This document shows positions 11,776-23,980 of a stretch of DNA of 64,000 bases, piece after piece. The notes below the pieces were generated by a model that searched no databases, was not told the origin of the DNA, and worked only from the letters and a program-made list of their open reading frames with translations. A program made the translations under genes and the position numbers. Position 1 is the first letter of the stretch; every line of letters starts with the position of its first letter. The stretch comes from Luidia sarsii (Eukaryota > Echinodermata > Asteroidea > Paxillosida > Luidiidae): contig OX465107.1 of NCBI GenBank assembly GCA_949987565.1, positions 16,114,622 to 16,178,621 on the forward strand, written 5' to 3'.

Positions 11776-13500
11776 CTAACTCAATTGAGATCTGTTTTCT
11801 CTGCAGATGTCTCTGCATTCAAAGCTTGGGAGTAAACACATGTCTGGAGGACCAAATGCGTTCTTTCGCGTCTTTTTCATGTTCAATGGCTTAATTCAAG
11901 TTCCATTGTGACCCGATTCATTAGTGTGCAGCGGCGAACGGGGCCTGTGGCCTTCCAGGGGGGTGGGGTTCCAAGTGATGAGTATACAGATGCGGAGGAG
12001 GACCGCACTAATTCGTGTGCGCTAATGGAGGGAAAAAGGTCAGCGGACAGTACTGTTAGTTCCAAATCCATTCGGGAACGATTAAAGTGGTCAAATGCCA
12101 GAGAATCGCCCCATATACACCTGCAGACTCATCCAGGTACTGCACGTGGGCAATAGCACATCCAAACAGCGCTCGAATAGTTTGAAACTCGTGAAGAGCG
12201 CGATGAGCGAATTAAAAGCATGCCGCCCTTGATACGCTGTATCAACTATCAAGCCCCTCTCTTGCCCATTTTTACCTTTATAATGCGCAGGTAACTGCGA
12301 ATATGAGGCCACACATGCATTGCACGGGTATGGGTGGTATTCAGCGAACGACAACCGATCTGGATCCGTGAGTAAACTTTAGGGTGAGTGATTCTATATC
12401 TAGGAGATCGAAAGGCGTTGAAAAGCATGTTTACATTTGCTCCACAGAGTCATCGCGGATGTCCCCTGTAAACCTACTGTAATACACCATCGAAACTGAC
12501 CTTTACCGGTACTGTCTCTACGGGAGACTCGTATACGGTGAGATGGATTGGAGAATCCCCGATCTTTATTTATCCAGTATTCTGATTTACTGGGTTGAAA
12601 CAAGGTGATGACAAAATGACTTTGTTTGGGCAAGCGCGTTCTTGTGTTTGTTTCGTCCTAATAATCTGCAAGGTGCTCTCTGCACATGACCCGAAGTACC
12701 TTCTTTTATTTCTGGAAATCAAATTGCTTCGCTTGGCAGTAGGCTATAGTTTTATAGGCCTACTTGAGCATGAAGTTAACTCTGGGTCCCCCCCCACACA
12801 CACTTACACACACACCAATACGGCATGATTCATCCTCGTGAGTCGTCGGTCTATTGGATGGAAATTGTCTAAAATCGCACATCACTTCCCTTCCGTGCAG
12901 CAAACTGGTTTGCCATTAATAAGATGTTCGAATTTGGCCGGCGATCCGCGGAGATGCCTGGCAGTTAATGGTTAATTTGCCTCTGACTGGTCCACACTGC
13001 CTACCCCATATCTATGCACCAACCCACCCACAAAGACTAGGCAGCTCGTTGACGTGATGGAAGGGTGTCAGTACGTTAAACCACTGGCTCAGGTGCAAAT
13101 TCAGATTCACACGAATTTGAGTTGAGTTATCGGATTCCTTCAGACACACACACTCACTCCGATCACGAGTAAGCGCAAACATTCCACAAAATCTGGAGAT
13201 ATAAATATCAGTGCCTGCGGAAAGACCAAATGAGGGAAAATCCGTATATGCCTATATTACATGACAGAACAACATTATCTATGTAGTCCACGGGTTGACG
13301 ATTGCCGGAAGTTAATATTGAATACGAATACGGTATATAATTACCGATAAGCAGCCTTGATGGCAAACACTTGTACGGCACGAGGACACCGAGTTTACTA
13401 TTGAATTACGGCAGGCTGCCGCTTAAAGAACGCACAATGCGTCAGTCACCCTTCGTTTCCCAGCATGACCACGCTGAAATATATCTAGAACCATTAACAG
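11775..13500. other. intergenic stretch, no firm gene
   Basis: A plus-strand frame at 11908-12156 is acidic and charged in its middle part (DEYTDAEEDRTNS) and could be coding. However, the minus strand is equally open over the same bases and neither has clear splice borders. A TAGGCCTA lies at 12755-12762, and a short impure CA run at about 12790-12815. Confidence 0.35.
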
Positions 13501-13539
13501 GGAGAGAGAGAGGAGAGAGAGGAGAGAGAGGAGAGAGAC
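13501..13539. repeat. GGAGAGAGA minisatellite
   Basis: Four tandem copies of a 9- to 11-base GGAGAGAGA-type unit. Confidence 0.9.
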
Positions 13540-14559
13540 ATAAAACCACATCTTAAGGCGTCACAAGTGGCGTGTAAACATCAATGGTACGCGTCCTATA
13601 TAGATGGGCTTTTAAAAGACTCCAACATGTCAAATTTCCAAACTGTGAGCGCAAGTGAGCGCCTCCGGGCGTGAGTCAAAGGGCGATGGACGGGGGCAGG
13701 ATTCTCCTGACCGTGCAAATGAAGCCAAGCTGTGCTTCAGTTGCCACTTGATGATACCGAAAGATTCTAGACAAGTATTTAGTTGGGCAAACATCCGTGG
13801 CTCCGTCCGCCGGAACGCTATGGCGAAAGCGAGACGCAGCATCCGATGACGGCTGCGTCGTGAAAAGGGATCAGCTTATTCCATACTGCATGGTATAGGG
13901 CCTATTATGTCCAGGGAACGGCAACTATTCTATGTTTCCAATTATAATAGAAACTGTCAGTAAAATACCCACATAAAATATCTGAACAATAGCTACTCCC
14001 CTGAACCCTCACATGTCAGGCATTTTATAAAACTTTAAAGTGTTTATTAGCGCATTCCCTGTGTTTGTGCTTCGTTGCGGGCTATAATTATTTATCCCGG
14101 TATTATACATGTATGTACAAATGATACGCAATGACTTGCTTTTGAAACCACAAAATAATTCCGTCAGCACAGAATGATTTTATGAGCTCAGATTGATTCC
14201 GTAAGTACAAGCATAAAATTATTTCATTCACACGGTCCGTCGAAAACCATTGAAATTGTTGGTTTGGGTCCAAGTTACTCAAACTATAGTCGCATGCCTA
14301 TTTTGGATCGGCGAACTGTACAGTACAATATTGCAGTGCGTGAACCGATAGTAAATTATCAAAATGCCCCGTTTTCAGTATATATTTTTTGGACCCCGGC
14401 CACGTCATAATGGCGGAAAATGTCAGTAATAGCGGACTTAAATAAATGTGTGTTTAGAAACATCAACTACATTTCCGTAATCAAACATCTTTTTCTTTCT
14501 TGACAAAAACAAAAGTATTTCAATTAACTCACAATATGAGGCAGTCATATTAATAAAAA

Positions 14560-14673
14560 TGACGTCATCTCAGATCTAGTTTTACAATAATACAGGCATC
14601 ATGGGCCAAACCATCGATTTTCTTGGCCATCGGTCACTGTTTAGGGTAAATAAATGACGTCATGGTGACGTCA
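14560..14673. promoter_or_regulatory. cluster of three CRE palindromes
   Basis: The full eight-base palindrome TGACGTCA, the known target of CREB/ATF bZIP factors, occurs at 14560-14567, 14655-14662 and 14666-14673. Three copies in 114 bp are far more than expected by chance. The surrounding DNA is AT-rich with no gene in sight, so an enhancer role is only inferred. Confidence 0.4.
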
Positions 14674-15741
14674 TGAAATTCATGAGTCGGCTAGCACATT
14701 GTCATGTCATTCCAAAGGTTTTACAAAAAGAGTCTGTATCATGTGTATGTCTTGAGATACAACACCAACAAAATTGACTAATTAAATATTCAAACGACTC
14801 GCGTGACTAATTAATGAAGAGGCATTACATTGAAAATTCTAAACATAACTTCAAGTTTCCATATAGGACTAGGCCCTAATATATATCATTTGAATAGTCA
14901 GTACAATCTTTTAATGAGATTACGTGTTAAACCTGAGGTTTTGACAGATACAAAGAATAATAATGACGATAAAAAAAATCCGAACAGAATCGATAGTTGC
15001 TCCGCTGGGGACCGAACAGCTAAAAATAGACGTACATATCATGTGCACAGAATAGCCGATAACGTATAACCCGTCTACACATCGGAAAAACAACCTCAGA
15101 TGTATGAAACCCCATGATGCATAATTATAGTATGAATTGTAATTAAACAGGTAATTTTTCGTTCCATCCCAGTTCGGGTAATATTTCATGCATCACTATT
15201 ATAGTACTGGGACGGAATCTCCCCCCCCCCCCATTTCTGAGCATTTTGACATCCCTTAATTCAGAGCAGGAGAGGAGGGAGAATGGCGCCAGAGGAGAAT
15301 ATGATAAATTGGTGATTCGGACTTGTGGTCACGTGCGGGTGAAATCCTGATGCGACAAACGTGAAGCTAATGCGTAAAATGATGGGGAAACTCGACTATC
15401 TGGGACCCCGAGCACAACCGAATTATGCATTATCATTCAGGCCGAGATTTTCCTGCACATAGTAAAATGTGCCCTGCATTTCTGCTCACAATCAGCTTTA
15501 AATAAACGGATGTCGACCGAGTAGATTTCTTTTGATCGTACTTGCACGTGATTTTCATTGAAATGTCTGATTAAATATCAGTCGTCGGGACCATATTTTG
15601 TGATTTTATCCCCTTGTGTACCATATGGTTCATGATTGTTGGGCAGGCCTACATAAAATCCATATTGTGGTTGGAAATAAACCATGCATGAACTTCAGGC
15701 CCGGTATGTAATGGATGGTATTCTCAATATCACTGTACATT

Positions 15742-15775
15742 GCACGCCCAATCAGTGTGCACGCCCAATCAGTGT
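15742..15775. repeat. 17-bp exact tandem with two CCAATCAG boxes
   Basis: The unit GCACGCCCAATCAGTGT is repeated exactly at 15742-15758 and 15759-15775. Each copy carries CCAATCAG, which matches the known NF-Y consensus. The pair is flanked by TGTACAT on the left and TGTACAG on the right. Confidence 0.85.
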
Positions 15776-16009
15776 ACAGTTTCTGCTCATCACTAATTAT
15801 GTTAGATTTCAATTTGGTATAGGCCTACGCAGCAAAAACAAACAGATTCAATCACCGACGATGTCTATCGATGTACTGCTTTCCATGTACATACAAAAAT
15901 TGAGTCCAGTGTATTCATCAGTCCTCGCTACTTATATACTTATGTTTTATAAACGCATATTCGCCTGAGAGATTCCTAACTGTGGCGCACCGTTATTAAT
16001 GGCCATTTA

Positions 16010-16225
16010 CGAATCTACGGATCAGGCTCGGGCTCAGGCTTCGTCTCCGTCTGACAAAACCTGAAAATACAGGCTATGGTTTGTCGGCGAATTTGAAGGT
16101 TTGTTGACTTGATAAACACATAATAATTTATCAAGAACCTTGGGCTGAACGCCTGTTTCCAGATGGCTGTGACATTATAACGGTTCAGAGAAGCCCCAGC
16201 CCGAGCCTAAGCCTAAGCCTTCATT
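16010..16225. mobile_element. foldback element with inverted arms
   Basis: The left arm reads GGCTCGGGCTCAGGCTTC from about 16025. The right arm, read on the minus strand from about 16215, gives GGCTCGGGCTGGGGCTTC. A 53-bp piece starting at the left arm recurs at 39794-39846 at about 85% by eye. A small non-coding segment with inverted ends and a dispersed copy suggests a MITE or foldback transposon. The exact ends and target-site duplication are not defined. Confidence 0.5.
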
Positions 16226-19200
16226 TCGTTAACGGCTTATAACTGATAGAAACGTGCATGTCTATCCCTAACTGGTGTTATACACACATTACACGTAAGG
16301 TTACTCGAGGCAGATGAACACGGGAACTTAACCAGGCTCATCAAAATGCAAAATGTTAACACACGAGCGAGCTGATGATTAAGTCATGAATTCAGATTAA
16401 GATGTCTCACAAACACGTGTGAAACTCCGCCAACCCGCACCATCTCCACACTCAATTGACCTTGCATTGCTGGACGATGCCAACGCATGAAGAGTGAAAA
16501 CATTACCGGGTATGCTATACAAAGTACGGTAGCTTTTTTAGAAACGATAAACAGGCAGACTTCTCTCCAACTCAAAAGGTCGCGATGCATTTTGTGGACA
16601 AATTGGATTGCAGTTGCAGCAAATTCAATCCGCCATTGATTGTCCCGACTGGGAAACAACAAAACGCGAGAGAAGGGTGTAGCCACACGCACCAGGATCT
16701 CACGCCGCACTCGCTGGGCGTTCGACCTATTGGGGGAGGGGGTTGCAGTATTCTTGGCTAAGTGGTAACAAACATAGCGTTTATTAAATTAAGGCGTGGG
16801 GAGTTGATGGGATGAGCCGAATTCCGAGGTTGACCCGATCAATGACCAGCCCCAGTCGGGGTTGGCCCGTGGGCATCCCGGTAACGCAAACACGGCGGCC
16901 GAACAGGTGAGAGCCCCGCTCCCATGGCAGTCACAGTTGACATGCCATGTTGAGGTGGCGCTCGAAATGTGGCTTTCGGAACATCGCATTACCCTTCCCG
17001 CAATTCTCCCCGAACGGCTTAGTTCACTGCATTCTCCCTCAAATGAAATTATATTAAAGGTGTACGTCGGAGGGAGGGGCTTCCCTTTGGACACGGGCCA
17101 GCACTCGAAGGGCTTAATGCAGATAAGTGCTGTCAATTTTAAGAAACCCTTTCAAGATAACTGTTCTGTACTAAAGACTCCTGTGCGCCCAGACTTCCAT
17201 GAACATGTGAATGAGGATGCTGGAGATGCACATTTATATGCACATATGCATGTACATCTGCGCACCATTACCCGACAATTGGAAAATGCATGAGATCATT
17301 CCATTGCCAACTGTTCCACGAAAATGTCGCAATCCCGATCCCGCGTGTGTCCTACATTTTATTTGTTTGCTATGGTCTTGCATAATCAGCCGCAGCATCG
17401 GTGGGTTTGGCGGGGGGGGGGGAGCGCCAGTGTCAGTCAGCGCTGGAAACTGTGCTGTTGACAAAGGTGCTGCGGTGTATAGGTAATCATCTGAAACGCG
17501 TGCGGGGGATGTATTCTGCAAGGCTGTTGCCCGATCTATTTCTGGAAAACTCCAGAGAAAGTTAAAATCTATATACAAACAAACAAATAGAATATTTCCC
17601 CACGTGGGAACATATTGTGTGCAATTAAGAATGACCGTGTCAAATCTCGACCGAATTGCATGCCAAATCTCGCAGACTATAGGTCGCACTAAATATTCAG
17701 ATTTTTTAAATCTCCCAAATAATTACATTATTTAATGTAAAATTATTTCGCCATGAATCAAACCACTGCTACATTTTCGTCAACTTGCAATTGAACCAAT
17801 TAATTCTATGTAAGATTGATTAAACTCGGAGGTGATGAACCACACGTTCGTCAGATGTTTTCATTGTTTATACCTATTCCCCTGCGTCAGATATTTTGTG
17901 GAATCTTCGGGAAGTTAATATTATACGATAGCAGTAATTTTTTTGCTTTGAAACCTGCATCATGTGACTATAATTATGAAAAGTCGTTAATCTACAAGAA
18001 AATGTCATCGTGTGACGGGCGACCCGTCTGTATTCAGCTCCCTGCATATCCCTCGATTATGCTCAATCACAGATGGACTGGATGCAATAACTAATGCAAT
18101 ATTAATGGAGCAGAGAGTTGCATGGTTCATATAACAATGACAGCCCATTCCTTTCGAATATTTTTTTTTTGACGATTGGTTCGTTCTCAAAGTTGGTGAC
18201 GAAGCCGGGGTCCACTGAGCCAAATAGACGCAATGTATATCGTTTCCACGTTACTCGGTTTGTGGAATTCAAGCGAAATTTGTTGGGTTCCGCGGGTTTA
18301 CGTGAGTTTAGACGCTCAATAAAACCACTTTATACTATTCTGCTGAGAACAAATTACATCTGGTGCGTTTTATTCTTATATAGGATTGAAGCGCGTACAA
18401 AATAGAATATAATGTGTCATTAAAAATGAATTTATTAATGGCTTTCTTTTGCCCCTATGCCCTTCTGCAAGACACCCACCGATTTATTGTTACGGGTCGT
18501 ACTGATGCATGGGAACAACACTAACGGTCCTCGTGTATTTTACCTCAAACATGAGTTCATTGTCGGGAGAATGCCGAAGATTCATAATTAATGTCTTAGT
18601 TGCATGGTCTGACGGATCTAAAGCTCGATCCATTACTGCGAAGTATGCCGTGGTAACTCAGATCTAGTATGTCATGGCTCCCCAAACCGGCGACATTATA
18701 ACGCAGGCCGTGCGTCATTTCACCTTTCCCGCGAGACCCTTTTGTGCCCTGTCCTTTGGCTTAATGAATCCCTTTTAAATGAGTAATAATGCCAGTCCAT
18801 TAGTTGGCGCAAAACGGGTTTGGCATTTATGAAGGTAGAGGTAAAGCATGCCGCGCTTGCGCGTAGAGGTATAGGTGGGATTGCTTTACCAATCGAGGGT
18901 TGTCCTTATCACGTTATAGACACTCCGTATGAAAGCACGGTCGCGTGTGCCATCCGACGTTTGTATCCACATCAAAGCTGTCGGACGAAGCACATCTGTC
19001 CCGAAATTGCACCATCATTCACTTGCGTGATTATGCTTCCAATTATGGCTATCTTTCCTTATGTTTTGTAGTGTTCAAATTGAAAAGTCACGGCTTGACT
19101 TAGATACTGACGCCGATAGTTCCAACGTGGCCTTTTATGCAGAAAGCCTATTCAAACGGTGCCACTAACGGGTGAAATGCAGCGGTCTCCTTCTGAAGCC

Positions 19201-22200
19201 CAGACTCTTTTGGCTGTCATGACATTTAACTCCAATGAACGTGTCTTCGCCGTGTATCATGTATATACATGACGCCGCATTTCAAATCGATACTCAAGCT
19301 AATAACGTGTGATGCATAGTGTCGCATGTCATCTGAAGACATCATACACAGAAGGGGGAACATACGCAAGTACAAAGAAATCACGCAAGCCTTCCACACA
19401 TAATATTGTCTTTTGTTAGACATCCGTATTCATCCCCGCAGAAATACTAACGATTTGGGGAGAACAGCAACATGAGACTACTGACTTATGCCACACTGAA
19501 TCGCCTCTCTGGCGATGCATGAAAGAATACGGGTTTCAGCCCAAATTGGAATCCATGGAACAAGAGACGAACTTTGAACCAGGGGAAATATTACATGTAA
19601 TCGTAGACGCTCGCAATTGTTAGCGTCACGCCCCCACGTTGATGAGATCTAGTGCACAGTGTATGGTGTTGTGTTGTCGCCCAAAACAAGCTGTTTGGGG
19701 CGTGAGTTCAGTTCCTCGACACCTCGGGAGCTGCCATTGAAACCTGTTGCTTTCGTGTTGTCGAAAACTCACGTTCCCCAACCAAAGGTAAGGTCCCTGG
19801 GTTTGGCATTATATACTGTTGGCAGGGAACCTGAATGTCACGATCGGTTCGAAATGTCACAACAGTAGGCTACACCACTTCTTACTTTAGTGGCGTTTTC
19901 AAGACCTAGCGTGAGTTTTGTTACTTCAAAGTTTGGTATTAACCTTTGGCTCGCAAACCACCATGGACGCAGTACAAGTATACTGCATAGCGATGTATCA
20001 TTCGTTGCGACGTAGCGCCAAAGTACTTTGGATGACAGCACAATGCTCCGATACAAAGCTTGCATATATGGCCCCCATCTATACCAATTTAAATTTGTCC
20101 GCCACGCGGGTGATTTCAAGGTGGATTCAAATGAGCACGTGTGATGTTGCGAGTCAATTTATTATGCGACCCACGCCAGGCATAACTCATTGTGGGTCAC
20201 GGTTATCAGCATTATTTGGGACGTCCGGGGATCGACCAATGCGGGGATCAAGAAAGGTCGTACGGATCGGCCTACGATGCAACGCGGGCGTAAAATCGGG
20301 TCAAATATTCAAGGCGGTTGGGCCTATGGGTAGACATGGCATGCGCCCATATCTTTTACGAGGCGCACAGTGGGCGTGGGATAGTAGGCTAAGCGAGCCA
20401 ACTCGCTGATACTCACGGACTAATTAGACAAAATATGCCGCCTCGCAGATATCTGGACGATGGAGTTAAAATTGGCGCACACGTTGAAGTGTGATTTTAT
20501 TCGAATGTGGCTACCGATCCTCCGTGATACAGACCTCCCTTCTCTCGTTAATGTGAATAGATTTCAGAAAATCAAAACGTCAAATACACGGGGTCGTGCA
20601 ACGGTTCGACAGAATGATAGATGCCTTCTAAGGAATTTACAACGTACTGCACAGCCTATAGCTCGAATATCAATTGGCAAGGGACAACGCGTTAGCACAG
20701 ACATCGCCAATAAGACGAGAGCGAATCCCCAAAGACCTTTGAATCATGAATGTGCAAGTGCGACTTAAAAAGTTATAGCCAAACACTGGTAGGATGTCCA
20801 TATGCCAACAACGAAGAACGTCATTTTAGAAAATGCAGTTTTGAGAACATATCGCTGCTTCCAAATTTATTTTTGTACATACAGGCTATAACATGTTTCA
20901 GACTTTTCGGATTTTTTTTACCTGCTTAGGGTATGGGTTTTATACCGGTATAGGCCTAAGCCAATTCAGCAATGTGCCGTATGTCTTCATACAATATTAT
21001 TATTGCGATTTCGTGGGAATCTTTGTCCGTTCTAACATAGACTAAGCCATGCGCAATAATATTGGACTTCACTGTGAACTATATCAATGTTCGCCTAGCG
21101 AAAAGATGGAGAGATAACAAATGCTGGAGGTCGACCGCATAAGAGGCAGTGCTTTTTTTCAAAATGAGAGAAAACGGAGGAGGAACTGACATGGGAACGG
21201 CATGAACGAAGCACACAAACGTAAACAGGAATTTCCTCGAGCGAGTGGAATTGTGGCGTATACAAAATATCAGCATCGTCGCCAGCGACTGCACAAGGAT
21301 AAGGGGCTATACATTGTGAGGACACTGCCTGAAGGCGATGATTCAAAGAGGGAAAACGAGAGAAAGCGGATGCTTCGGCGATTACCGGCCTAGTCGGAAC
21401 GAAACAATGATATACTATACTTCCAAGGACTGGGGGCTTGAGCCTATCAAATATTGAATCAATACTGCTGTCTGGACTATATATACGCGAGCGTCAGGAC
21501 TGGTACGGCCGAGAATAGTGCTCACGGTGTGAGCTCAATTCGACAGCCACGGATATACTGATGAAAGGGTCAGAAACCACTTTCTACAAATTACGGAGGG
21601 GTATTGGACACTCTTCTATACGGAACAGGCTGATCATACTGGACATATCTCTCTCGGGTGACTTGATGGCAGTGTAGTGCATGCATGCATGCCTAGTCTT
21701 AATTCAAGTCATTGCTATTCTTCATTTAGAAACGTCTAACTGCTCTGCACCAAAACACGGACTTTTTCACATAATCTATTGCAAGGTTCAGTCGTTGAGG
21801 TCATGATTTGAAAAGAACTGCAACCACTAAATAATGTACTAGCTATAGCATTTGTAATGCGCTATTTTCATATCTCGATTTGGATTGGGCCTATTTGTTA
21901 TTATTGATTGGGGTATCTGAAACAGTGAAATCTGATGTCAGAGAAAACTTGCCCAATGTGTTATCAAAGCAGCAAACTTTGTTTGCGTTAAAAACGAGGC
22001 CAGGAAAGAATGAATCGAGATGTAGGTCTGTAATTGAGTTGCCCGCTCTGTAAAGAGGGCAGCGATTTGTGCACGCTGTTCTTTTAATTGAGACAGGATA
22101 GACAGTTCGCCGGGACATCCTCAATTGAGTGACAGACATGTCAAAATTGTCAACCATTTCCGTCAACCAGATATTATTCACTATATAGAGTGGTCCCCAT

Positions 22201-23154
22201 TGCAAGACTGGCTTGCTCGCGTCGTCGCAGTGCTGCAAGGCTGGTATACCTACGCAGCTGTCGACAGATCCACTTATAAGACGCAGACACATTTCAGTCG
22301 AAGATAATCAAATGGTGATTATGAATGCATGGGTTCAGACGGCCGCGAGATCCCATCGCGCTCATTTCTTTCTCAGGATGATCGGTGGATTCAAGAACAA
22401 AACTACAGTCAGGAAAATTGACCCTTTTGAGGGTACTCAAAGTGAAATATTGTAACACTCGGATTGGGAGATGGACAAGTGGGGTGAAACTCTACTAAGT
22501 GAAGGGTGACCAGAGAAAATACACTACGAAATTTGGGGCTTACCCCCTTCATTCCCTCCCCAAGAAATCTGTTTACACATCGCTGCTTGCAGATATTCCA
22601 AATTCATGGTATAGGACAATATTTAAAAAATGCTTTTTTAAAAGCTTCAGGTGAGACGAGCGTTACATTTATCTGTTTTGAAATGGGAATCAAATCTATC
22701 CACCAAAACAAATTTAGACAATATCTAGATGAAACCTCAAACATACACGTATAAACGAAGTCAAGCATTTTCATCAGAACAAAGAAAAAATGCCGCCGTC
22801 TAAAACAACATTTGCATAAATGCCATGCTTGGCTAGCTTCGACCTCTCGCCGTGCCAACGGATGGTCACATGCCCGCCATGTGAATTCTGATTGGACAGG
22901 CACGGACTAGGTCATCTGCAGGTGCGGTGGCGGTTTGATATTGGAAAGACACCAGACAAGTGCGCGAGGCGAGTGCTCCGTGTCGGCAGTGAATATAATG
23001 TGGCGTGGTATTGAGGCCTATGTTATGATGCCCGTTCGAGTGCCCCTTGTGCACAAACTAAAGATGAGCGACATCGATTTGAATAAAGCGCCGCTATCAA
23101 AGTAACGGCTTGACAGATTCTATGAAGGACAGTAAGATTCAACTTACTATGCAT
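16226..23154. other. long stretch of mainly unique DNA, no firm gene
   Basis: The GC-rich patch at 16700-17300 is open in three frames and is described as a finding. At 19963 an ATG in a perfect CCACCATGG context opens 149 codons to 20409, but codon use is unbiased and the product is not recognised. A GCATGCATGCATGC run lies at 21679-21692, and a weak palindrome in AT-rich DNA at about 17718-17749. A G11 run lies at 17412-17422 and a TAGGCCTA at 20951-20958. I found no RNA genes. Confidence 0.4.
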
Positions 23155-23980
23155 GCGAAAACTCTCTCTCTCTCCCTTTTCTCTCTACATATTCCTCTCT
23201 CTCCCTTCACCACTCTCCCATCTCTCTGTCTCACTCCTTCTCTCCTCTCTCTCTCCCTTTCTCTCTACCCCTCCCTCACCCCCTCCCCATCTCTCTTCCC
23301 TCTCTGTCCCTCTCTCTCCTCTCTCTCTTTCTCTGTCTCTTTTCCTCTCTGTGTCTTTCTCCTTCTCTCTCACCTGTCTCTCTCCCTTTCTCTCTCTCTC
23401 CCCCTCTCCCTCTCCCCCTCCCCATCTCTCTGCCTCTCTCTCTTCTCTCTCTCTCCCCATCACTCTCCCAGCCTCTCTCTCCCTCTCTCTCACTCCCCAT
23501 CTCTCTCCCTTTCTCTCCCTGCCTCTCTCTCCCTCTCTCTCTCCCCCTCTCTCTCCTCTCTCTCTTTCTGTCTCTTTCCCTCTCTCTCCCTCTCTCTCTC
23601 CCCATCTCTCCCCCTTTCTCTCTTTCCCTCCCCCAACCCCTCCCCATCTCACTTCCCTCTCTCTCCCTCTCTCTCCCCCTCTCTCTCCCTCTCTCTCTCC
23701 TCTCTCTCCCTGCCTCTCTCCCTGCCTCTCTCCCTGCCTCTCTCCCTGCCACTCTCCCTGCCTCTCTCCCTGCCTCTCTCTCCCTTTCTCTCTCTCTGCC
23801 TCTCTCTCCCTTTCTCTCTCTCTGCCCCTCTCTCTCTCTCCCCATCTCTCTCCCTGCCTCTCTCTCCCCCTCTCTCTACATCTCTCTCGTCTCTCTCTAC
23901 CCCTCTCTCTACATCTCTCTCCTCTCTCCCCCCATCTCTCTCCCTGCCTCTCTCTCCCTCTCTCTCACTCCCTCTTTTCT
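23155..23980. repeat. second CT-rich pyrimidine tract
   Basis: About 825 bases of nearly pure C and T on the plus strand, the same strand orientation as the tract at 690-1530. Internal order is visible: CTCTCCCTGCCT repeats about seven times at about 23705-23780, followed by longer TCTCTCCCTTTCTCTC units. All long frames here are low-complexity artefacts. Confidence 0.95.

Larger units (their letters stand above)
13540..16009. other. AT-rich intergenic stretch, no gene seen
   Basis: Long AT-rich sequence with no coding-like frame except a basic open frame at 13655-13849 without clear exon ends. It holds the CRE cluster at 14560-14673, a C12 run at 15221-15232 and the 17-bp CCAAT tandem at 15742-15775. 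Confidence 0.45.
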
